Origin: Thalassia testudinum
Taxonomy: Eukaryota; Streptophyta; Magnoliopsida; Alismatales; Hydrocharitaceae
Length of the DNA stretch: 64,000 bases
Reading direction: 5' to 3'
Assembly: GCA_037157565.1 (NCBI GenBank)
Contig: JAZHRO010000003.1
Coordinates: 44,033,001-44,097,000, forward strand
Each line of letters begins with the position of its first letter. The stretch's first letter is position 1. Below, piece after piece: positions 55,936 to 64,000 of this stretch. Position numbers and translations under genes: made by a program. The notes beneath the pieces are model-generated. The model saw nothing but the letters and a program-made list of their open reading frames with translations. It ran no database searches and was not told the DNA's origin.

Positions 55936-58506
55936 TCAGGGAAAATGGAGGATAAATGATGATTCAGCCAAATCAGTAGAGGTTATATCAATGAACGATT
56001 TGAGTCTCTGATCGTTCATGATGAAAGGTTCGGAATCATGGCTGAGCGGACTGATTTCAACGGCTCCATTTCCAAAAACTTGTCGGACAAGGTATGGTCC
56101 GACCCACTTGGATCGTAGCTTCCCAGGGAAGAGTTTGAGTCAAGCATCAAAGAGTAAGACCTTCTGACCAGGATGAAAGATCTTTCTAGAGATGTGCTTG
56201 TCATGGAAGGCTTTAACCCGCTCCTTGCAGATTCGTGAGTTCTCGTACGCATCAAGGCGTAATTCATCGATCTCGCTGATTTGAAGCTTTCTGTGGGTTC
56301 CAGCCTTAGAAAGATCTAGATTACAGCTCCGCACTACCCAATAAGCTTTGTGCTCCAGTTCGACGGGAAGGTGACATGCCTTCCCGTACACCAGTCTAAA
56401 GGGAGACATGCCTAATTGGGTTTTGTGGGCGATCCTATAGGCCCACAAGGCTTCTAGAAGTCGGGACGACCAGTCCTTCCTGTCAGGCCGAACAGTGACC
56501 TGCAGGATTTTCTTGATCTCCCAATTTGATAGCTCAGCTAGACCATTAGTCTGGGGGTGATAAGGAGTGGAGATTCAGTGCGACACCTCGTATTTGGTCA
56601 TCAGTGACCTGAACTGAGCATTCGTGAAATGGGTCCCCCCGTCAGAAATGATAGCACGAGGAATCCCGAACCGTGAGAAGATATTGTGATGAATGAATTT
56701 GAGAACGATTTTATGATCACAGGTTCGGGTCGGTATGGCTTCGATCCATTTGGACACATAGTCCACAGCTAGCAGAATGTATTCGAAACCATCCAAAACA
56801 GGAAAGGGGCCCATAAAATCAATCCCCCAAATATCAAAGATTTCGCATACGAGAATCGGCTGCAAAGGCATCATGTCGCGATGGCTCATGTTGCCCAAAG
56901 TTTGGCAACGACTGCATGCTTTACAGTGATTGTATGCGTCCTTAAACAGAGTGGGACAATAAAAGCCACACTGGAGGATTTTCGATGCGGTTTTGTGCCC
57001 AGAGAAATGGCCACCGCATGCCTGGTCATGGCAGAATAAGAGAATATCATTGATTTCACCCTCCGGGACACATTTCCGGATGATTTGGTCGGCACCTATG
57101 CGGAAGAGGTACGGATCTTCCCAAATGTAGTACTTGGCATCAAAGCGCAATTTGTCTTTCTTGGCCTTCGGCCAATCAGACGGGATCTGATGAGATGCCA
57201 AGTAGTTTACTATATTAGCAAACCATGGAAGTTTAGTACCAATAGTCAGCAGGTGCTCATCAGGGAAATGCTCCATGATGGGTCCAGAAGGTTTGATGAT
57301 CTCAGAAGGAAGGCGAGACAAATGGTCAGCTACCACATTTTGTCTTCCCGCCTTGTCGCGAATCTCGAGGTCGAATTCTTGCAACAGCAAGATCCATCAG
57401 ATTAGTCGGGGCTTCGCATCCTTCTTGGCAAGGAGATGCCTCACAGTCGTGTGATCCGAGTAGATGATGACGTGGGAACCCAGGAGATAAGATCGAAATT
57501 TTTCAAGGGCAAATACTACGGCTAGCAGCTCTTTCTCTATAACTGTATAGTTACGCTGAGCCTCGTCAAGTGTCTTGCTAGCGTAGTAGATGACCACAGG
57601 TTTCCCATCAACTTTTTGCCCCAGAACCGCTCCTACAGCGAAATCAGATGCATCGCACATGATCTCAAAGGGTTGAGACCAATCATGGGATTGTAGGATC
57701 GGGGTCTGGGTGATTCGGTCACGGAGGTTCTCAAAGGCTTGAGTGCATTTCTTGGAGATCTCAAAGGGTACATCCTTAGAGAGAAGAGTAGTCAGGGGGC
57801 GCGCGATTTTCGAAAAATCAGGAATGAAACGACGATAAAAATCGATGTGCCCTAGAAAAGAACGGATGTCCCTGATCGAGCTAGGCATAGGAAGATGAGA
57901 AATTAGATCAACCTTGGCTCGATCCACTTGGATGCCCTTCTCAGAAATCAGATGTCCTAGGACGATCCCCTCAGGCACCATAAAATGGCTCTTTTCCCAG
58001 GAAAGAACCAAGCTAACGTCGATGCAATGCCTGAGTATATGAACCAAGTGCTGGAGGCAATCATCAAATGATGCCCCGAAGACTGAGAAGTCATCCATGA
58101 AGACTTCCAGATAATCACCTACCATATCAGAGAATATGGCAAGCATGCACTGCTGAAAAGTTGCGGGTGCGTTGCAGAGACCGAAAGGCATCCTTCGGAA
58201 TGCATAAGTTCCAAAGGGGCAGGTGAACATGCTCTTCTCTTGGTCCTCAGGATGAATAGCAACTTAGTTATAACCGGAGTACCCGTCAAGAAAGCAGAAG
58301 AATTGATTTCCCACTAATTTCTCGAAAATCTGATCAATGAAAGGTAGTGGAAAATGATCCTTCTTCGTGGAGGAATTGATTCGTCAGTAATCTATGCAGA
58401 CTCTCCACGAGTTAGCTAATCGGGTAGGTATGACTTATCCGGTTTCAGTCGTAATGGTGGTGAGTCCAACCTTTTTAGGCACAACCTGAATCAGGCTCAC
58501 CCAACC
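55936..58506 (-). pseudogene. pol: A2 pol: RT, RNase H, integrase; N-terminus deleted
   Basis: Begins inside RT at GWVSLIQVVPKK, next to the LTR end. Active-site box VFMDDFSVFG, RNase H CDAS, EKELLAV, SDHT and ADHLSR, integrase [23 protein letters not shown] and LAELSN with Glu are all intact. Stops interrupt it at about 58263 (CAA to TAA), 57394 (CGA to TGA), 56576 (CGA to TGA) and 56137 (CGA to TGA), as judged against A1. Long open stretches are 57397-58230 and 56575-57390. It is the best-preserved pol in the window. Confidence 0.92.
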
Positions 58507-59448
58507 TATTTTCGTCTTTATGTTATTATGGTTTACAATCGTTGCAGTACATGACAAAACAGCTACCAGATTACTACAAATTTTTTTACTCGAAAAAAAG
58601 TTTTCCTGAAGTCGAACTCAGGGAGCAACTAGAATTCTAGAAGTGTAAAAGTTCTCAATTAGGTTACAAAAATAAGAGAGAGAGAGAGAGGGAGCTAGAG
58701 TTCTCTTGGCTTCTTCTCTCTTCCTCTTCGTTCTATCCTTCTTTTTCTTCCAGCTGATCTCCTTCTCTTCTTTTTCCTGCAGAGTCTTCCTTTCTTCTTC
58801 TTTCTTTTCTTTTCTTCGTCTTCTGCTTCTGCTTCTCTTTTCTGTTTCTTCTTCTCTACTTCTTGCCTTCTTCTTTCTTCTTTAGTTGCGGCTGTGCTGA
58901 TCTTCTTCTTCTTTCTCTTCTCTGCTTCCTTCTTTCTTTTCTTCTCTTACAGTTCCTCTTCTTTTCTCATCTTTCTGTTCTGGCCACCGCCCTTCCGTCG
59001 TCTGAGTTGATGCTCAGACGACTTAACTGTGGGTTTGCTACAGTGTGGCTTCTTCTCTTCAGCTCCTCTGTGCGGCTAAGACTTCGGCCGCTCCTCCTCT
59101 CTTCTTCTTCCCTAGCTTGCTTCTTCTTCTTCTTTCTTTCTTCCCTGCATGCACACACAGTGGTCAGTGCAAAACCTACCCCTACCCTTCCCCGCGTCTC
59201 TCTCTTTCTCAGAATCTCTCTTAGGACTGCTCTCCCAGAGCCGGGTAATCGGGTTTGGGTAGCGCGCCCGGGACCAGGCCCATCGGCATGCGGTGGTGGG
59301 CGAGGAGTGCGTGGTCGGGTAGTCGGATCCGGCCTAGACCCGCGGGGCATGAGCGCGGGCGAGGGCGAGCGAGCGCGTGGCACGCTGCATGCGGGTGAGA
59401 GGGACCCGACCCCTATGTGTCGAAGGCAGTAAGCCTGATGCACTTTTT

Positions 59449-59492
59449 CAATATAAGTGTGGGCGCGCTGCCGTACACTTACGAGGTGGGAC
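59449..59492 (-). promoter_or_regulatory. A2 USE-like site with 24-nt spacing to a TATA-like box
   Basis: Reverse strand: GTCCCACCTCG (59492-59482), 24 nt, then CTTATATTG (59457-59449). The dyad GTGGGACTTTAGTCCCAC covers the element. First T4 afterwards at 59174-59171. Confidence 0.55.
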
Positions 59493-60469
59493 TAAAGTCC
59501 CACCTCCAAATCTCGCGCCCGCAGGCGAGGGAACTGCAGCCAATTGGGGCAACTGTGAGGCTTGCGACCCAATTCGCAAGCCTGGGCTCCTTTGTAGTAG
59601 CAATCCGCGCTGCCTGGGACACACGCCTGGGCTGGAGAACGCCTGGAGCTGCGAGCGAAGGAGCTATAGCAGCTCAGCAATGGCGGCGAGGGGGCTCCGA
59701 CCTGAAAGCAGAAAGATGGCCTCTCGGCCACATCAGAAAATGGGGGAAGCTTCGCCGGAGTGCGGCGAAGACAGTGCGGGGGTCGGCGAGGCGCGACGAC
59801 GCGTGTGGAGGTAGCCCTAGGTCAGACTGTGTGCGGGAAGATGGGTTTGTTCGGGGGTGATTGGGCAGTGATTGGCAGTGAATGGAGAGGGGGGATCGAT
59901 TGAGTGGAGTGAGGGGAAGCTCCTGGGGTAGTCGGGGAGGAGTGTGGAGGTTTGTGGAAGTGGGATGGACTCGCCGGAGAAGGTGATCGGAGACGGAGCA
60001 GGTGGAGGTGGAAGTCGCGTGCGGTGGAGTAAAAAGGTAAATTAAGAGAGGGAAAATGTAAGGGAGAGAGAGAGGAAACTCTGTACCTATTTACTCGACG
60101 AAGGGGAAGAGAGAAGCACCCGGCTCGTGCCTGCCGGAGCTGGGGACAAAGATGCCCTATAGGAGGGTATCGGCGACGAGGAGGCAGACGGAGGGCGCCA
60201 GCTGGTACGGCCTAGCGCGGATGACAGGGCAGAGTAAACTATGCTGCAAGTAAGGCAACAGAGCGACGAGGAGGAGGAGGAGGAGGAGGTCGCCGGAGGC
60301 TTCGGGCGCTCTAACCGGAGGAGGAAGAGATGAAAGGTGGGGTATTTCTCCGCCAGAGGAAGCTTGAAGGAGTCGGCTGACCTTGCCGCTACTTATAAAG
60401 ACCTTGGCGCGGAAAGGGAACCGAGGTGGCGACATGCCAGCCTCACCGGAGAATGGTCGGAGAGGATAC

Positions 60470-60558
60470 CCATGCCTTTCGTGCGTTTGCACGAGAGGCA
60501 TGGTTGATGGCAGAGGGCATGGGCGGGTCCCTGCGACAGAGGACGTCGCAGGGAACCC
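60470..60558 (-). promoter_or_regulatory. two dyads upstream of the A2 TATA box
   Basis: CCATGCCT and TCGTGC pair with GCACGA and AGGCATGG (60470-60503). CCCTGCGAC pairs with GTCGCAGGG (60529-60537, 60545-60553), extended past a bulged A. Equivalent to 4793-4882 in A1 with changes on both arms. Confidence 0.65.
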
Positions 60559-61323
60559 CCGTCTGTTCTAGAGGACAGCCGCCCTGCCCTGCGTGGCGCC
60601 ATCCTCCGTGGAAGGTCGCCGGAGGCATGGCACTGTGCAGAAGTGGTAGGGAGGATCGTTCTGCAAAGAACGATGAGAAGTTGGGGGCCTAAATGCAAGG
60701 GTTTCAAAAGATAAGGGTCAAAAAGTAAATAGAGAGGACCAATTTGTAAAGTCGGTCAAGATGGTCTATTCTTAGGCTCAAGTTTTTATACCAGACTAAT
60801 TTGAACCTAAGAATTTTAATGGTGACTTGGATTTTAGGTTGGACCATGTTTGACCGATCAATTTGCGCAAAAACCCAAATTAAGTCATTAATTGGGCATG
60901 GTTCTCATTTTAGGTCAAAATAGGTTTCAAAGGCCAAATTGAAGGTTCTGAACCCTAGGGAATATTTTTATATGAATTTTAGAGGGTTTAGTTAATTTTT
61001 ACCCTGCCTCAAATCTCATGAATTGAAGTGGGTTTATTTTAGGGTTATAGAATGTCATTTAATTCCTAGAAGTTGCTATAACCCTTTTCAGATCAGATCA
61101 TCCCACTTCCCTCATTGTTAAGCTTGTTTGACTTGTGTTTGGACCCTTAATTACCCTGTTCGCATACTGCATTGGTGAAATTGCAGTTTTACCCCTTATG
61201 ATTTATTTTATTCTTTAACTCAAAATTCGCTGAGTTAAGCCTCTCTTTGGATTTTGTAGGAGCTTTTTCACACATATTTGGATTAGATTGTACTAGTTAG
61301 GGTTCATGATGAGGTTCTCATCA

Positions 61324-62609
61324 GTGATCAATGAAATTCAAATCGAGGGAAAAAGAAGGCAATCAAATGGAATGAAAGGGGAGAAAAATGAGTTGATGAT
61401 GTGTATGAAAGTCTCTCTGATCTGAATTGATCAGAGAAATGTGGATCGTAGCTAAATTACTCTACTCCTAAGCTAATTTAACACTATAATTTATCTAGAA
61501 AGCAGTAAAACTATTCTAAGAAAGCATTGAAAACCTAACTAATCAGAGGAAGGGGACTCTCCTGGATCCAAAGCCGACAACTAAGGAGGAAGAATGGGTG
61601 AAGATCTCCAGCGAAGGAAAAGCCCACAAGAGGAGATTCAAGGTCATCCTCAGGCGAAGGTCATCCCTTACGGTAAGGAGGAATTAGTGATGAAAAACCA
61701 CACCACTGTCACTGATGTGGCGAGTGAACAAGGTAAGTAGAACTAGAGGGGACGAAGGGATCGCCTCAAGAAAGTAGGAAAGGAGGTCGATGACGCGCAC
61801 GCGAGCAGAGGATCAGCTTAAGAAGAGCGATCAGTGGATCAGGTCACCTCACTATGGAATTAGGTGATTAGGTTATGTGCAGCGAGGATTAGGTCTGAGG
61901 ATGCACAACATTGTCAAATTGAATCCTAGCCGCTACATGGGATCTGAGGGTAGAGGTAAAGCCACGCGAGGATTCGCACGAAGCTTCGATTGATTTTGAG
62001 CCACAAATCAAGAGGAGATGGGGAATCAACAGCTGTGGTTGTCTGTGTTCTTGCGATGAACAGTGAACCAAGGGGTGCACCGCTCACGCAGGTTCTAATG
62101 GTGTAATTGCAACAACAACCCTCAACGAAATGGTGAAAATATTGCAACAAGGCCTAGAAGCGGTATACAATTCTATTAGAGCAGTCCCTAGAATCTTACA
62201 AATAGGTCCCTGTGACCTACAATTAAGTCCTTGGAGGTTTTCTAATGTGAAGAAATGTTATGAATGAAAGACCTAAATGTGAATCTCTAAATGTAAGGTC
62301 CTAATGATGTTCAAATGCTACCAAGTTTTTTTGAAACTTAATTGAACATATTAGAAGTTAAGTTCACTCTTAATTTGAAGTATTGAGCTCAATTGTGTGT
62401 TCAATTTGTAATTGGATCACCATTTTGTATTGAGTGATAGAATATCTCAATAAATGACCTAATTATGCATTTTTAACACAAATTTGGTGTTTTAGATCTT
62501 TTCTATTAATTCTCACACTTAACCCTTTCTTTGTGTTAATTTGGTATTATTTAACCTAGTTTCTACCTTAGCTTAAGCATTTTAGCTATGATGAGCCACA
62601 CCTCATCAT
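61324..62609 (-). repeat. right segment (5' start) of the C2 LTR
   Basis: From the A2 duplication to TGATGAG-N6-CTCATCA at 62590-62609. Matches C1 near 23000-24290 and D near 41500-42792. ORFs at 61889-62150 have no family features. Confidence 0.75.
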
Positions 62610-63028
62610 TCCCGAAAATCGAGAAGTCATCCATAAAGACTTTTAGGTAATCACCAACCAAGTCAAAAAAGAATGCAAACATACACCGCTAAAAAGTAGC
62701 AAGTACGTTGCATAGTCCAAAGGCATCCTACGGAAAGCAAAGGTTCTATAAGGGCAAGTGAAAGTCATTTTCTCCTGGTCATCAAGGTCAATTACCACTT
62801 GATTATATCCAAAGTAGCCATCCAAAAGTAGAAAAATCTATTTCCTGCCAATCTTTCCAGTATCTAATTAATGAAAGGCAATGGAAAATGATCCTTCTTC
62901 GTAGCTTGATTGTGTTTTTGGTAATCTATACATACTAGCCATGTATTAGCAATCCGTGTAAGAATGACTTCTCCAGACTCAATGATTATGATGGTAAGTC
63001 TAGCTTTCTTGGGCACAACCTAAACATG
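62610..63028 (-). pseudogene. pol: D RT, palm segment
   Basis: Reads VVPKKARLTI, then KKDHFPLPFIN, FAFRRMPLDYAT-type coding and KVFMDDFSIFG at the C2 junction. Several stops and shifts. It continues the RT at 46633. On the other side it is cut by the B-family LTR at 63029, whose flanking bases acatg may be the left half of a duplication. Confidence 0.8.
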
Positions 63029-64000
63029 TGTTGCATGTGAGAATCGTCATTTAAAGTATAGCGTCGTAGTATAGTGACGAAAATCGCTACAACATTTACA
63101 TTTATAAGAGCTCAAAAACACAAGTTAATCCGAGATTGTTTGTAGGGAGAAAATTTGGAATTCACAACACTAATCGCATTTAGAAATAATGAGCACAATC
63201 AATTAAGCATAAGAAAGATATTTAATGAATATTATACGTAGAAATATATTCACTAAAAGCTAAGTGTATCACAGAAACAATGGAATAAAAAGAAGATGAA
63301 AACTCTAAAAAGAATGGTAATTTAAATCACCAATTAATCCCCACATTAAGCGCAGATATCAAAATATTCAATTTCCCAAATTTCTTTACAGTGATCATGA
63401 ATCACTTAACCATAGAGAATCCTCCTCAGCCAATAGCTCAAATATGTCCACAGAAACACAGGATCAGACGTCAACACAGAGAGCCAGACACCTTATCTGC
63501 TCAAAGCACAACCCAAGGAACAAGGCCTTAGCAACCTCAAGGAAAGCTCAACACAAAGCCTTAGAAATGACTAAGTGTTGGACATATATGCACTAATAAC
63601 GAGGCACAAAACCTACCCCTACCCTTCTCAGATTTTCTCCTTTTCCCTTTCTTAGAATTGGGTATAGGTTAGGCGGGTAATCGGGTATAAATAGTACCAG
63701 GTCGCGAGTCCAGGCTCACCGGGCGTGTGAGGTGAGCGAGGAGTGAGGTCCTAAGAGTGAAAGGGGACCCGATCCCCGTGCCTTAGGCATGGATGCTAAG
63801 GGCGTTTTTCCTTTTATGCAGCTCTCGGATTCGTCCCACACAATGTGGGGCTAAACTTGGAGCTTCTTCTTGCACCTACAGTTGCTGTGGTGATTGGAGC
63901 GATTGCTGCTACTGTTGTCTCGCTTTAGCTTGATTAGTGAAGCTGATGCCCTTGCGAGATCAAACCACAACTATTGGATGCGAAATCATGGCTGGAGATG
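63029..64000 (-). repeat. B'': 3' part of a B-family LTR, cut by the window end
   Basis: Reverse end GCAACA matches the ends of B+ and B-. The TTTAAATCACC region (about 63310) and the T4 motif GGTAGGTTTTG match B-. The LTR start lies beyond 64000. Confidence 0.75.
63813..63851 (-). promoter_or_regulatory. B'' decayed USE and TATA-like box
   Basis: Reverse strand: GCCCCACATTG (63851-63841; 9 of 11), 22 nt, then CATAAAAG. First T4 of the conserved motif at 63611-63608. Spacing is two bases short of the other six copies. Confidence 0.45.

Larger units (their letters stand above)
53036..61323 (-). mobile_element. A2: A-family element with LTRs and pol but no gag
   Basis: Flanked by exact gtgat duplications (53031-53035 and 61324-61328) in the C2 LTR. 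Reverse order: 5' LTR (58507-61323), pol from the QVVPKK region of RT to integrase, 3' noncoding DNA, polypurine tract, 3' LTR (53036-54352). The 5' LTR lacks its last 11 or so bases and joins RT directly, so one deletion removed the primer site, gag, protease and the RT start. The two LTRs also differ by a 1.5 kb deletion in the left one. Confidence 0.87.
58507..61323 (-). repeat. A2 5' LTR, 2.8 kb
   Basis: Homologous to A1 (4030-6821) and to the left LTR. Reverse start TGATGAG-AAC-CTCATCA. It carries dyads (60470-60503; 60525-60558), a TATA box (reverse TATAAGTA, 60397-60390), a USE motif (59482-59492) and U5. Its last 11 or so bases are lost at the junction with pol. Reverse and forward ORFs at 58863-60707 are low-complexity. 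Confidence 0.85.
46634..62609 (-). mobile_element. C2: C-family LTR insertion in D, itself split twice
   Basis: LTR sequence lies at 46634-49538, 52248-53035 and 61324-62609 (about 5.0 kb together), matching C1 along most of its length. B- (49539-52247) and A2 (53036-61323) interrupt it. Flanked by exact ttccc duplications. No own coding found. It differs from C1 at the U5 end, where a primer-site-like motif lies inside it (46684-46701). Confidence 0.8.
40541..63028 (-). mobile_element. D: Athila-like element, split by C2
   Basis: Inferred extent of the host element: LTR (about 40541-42792), 3' noncoding DNA, integrase, RNase H and RT to 46633; RT continues at 62610-63028. The 16 kb between is nested insertion C2. 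At 63029 RT is again interrupted, by a B-family LTR, so the 5' part lies beyond the window. Confidence 0.75.

Noticed and set aside
63021..63028. D RT truncated like A2 at the same QVVPKK position
   Set aside because: In D the bases between the LTR end and GTGCCC still fit RT coding, so the LTR is an insertion there rather than a matching deletion.

Overview
The window is plant nuclear DNA, almost certainly gene-poor heterochromatin. It consists entirely of LTR retrotransposons nested in one another, all decayed. I found no host protein gene, tRNA, rRNA or CRISPR array. Evidence for a plant: Ty3/gypsy pol genes of the Tat/Athila type ([12 protein letters not shown] integrase tail, ILGRPFLA protease motif), a Tekay/Del-like gypsy element with a tRNA-iMet primer site, a Ty1/copia element with a UBN2-type gag, and plant snRNA-type promoter motifs. 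The species cannot be told.

Layout. (1) 1-6821: 3' part of a forward Athila-like element (A1): pol, 1.5 kb of 3' noncoding DNA, 2.8 kb LTR. (2) 6824-12773: forward chromovirus-like gypsy element (T): partial LTR, iMet primer site, gag, protease, RT, RNase H, integrase. A second T LTR lies at about 31894-33096. (3) 12774-15345: 5' part of a copia element (S) inside T. (4) 15346-30240: reverse Athila-like element G (LTR, 3' noncoding DNA, pol, protease, gag, leader), split by a 4.75 kb LTR-only insertion C1 (19541-24290, 5-bp duplication gatat). (5) 33097-40420: forward element E with gag, protease and an acidic linker but no RT, RNase H or integrase. (6) 40541-46633 and 62610-63028: reverse element D, split in its RT by C2 (46634-62609, duplication ttccc). 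C2 itself carries a solo LTR (B-, 49539-52247) and a reverse A-family element (A2, 53036-61323, duplication gtgat). (7) 63029-64000: another B-family LTR inserted in D and cut by the window end.

All coding regions are broken by stops, frameshifts, deletions or lost catalytic residues, so nothing here looks autonomous. The strongest unexplained signals are noncoding and shared by diverged elements. (a) In seven LTRs an snRNA-type upstream element (GTCCCACATCG-like) lies 24 bp (six cases) or 22 bp (one) before a TATA-like box, the spacing of plant Pol III U6/U3 promoters, and a T4 run follows roughly 200-300 bp later. (b) Two hairpins follow the pol stop codon, with compensatory base changes between elements. 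(c) Every LTR 5' end is a short inverted repeat, as in TGATGAG-N-CTCATCA. (d) Long dyads lie upstream of the LTR TATA box, conserved in form but not in sequence. (e) Short palindromes or 10-mers are clustered in LTRs and 3' noncoding regions. These were read by eye and need alignment and transcript data.
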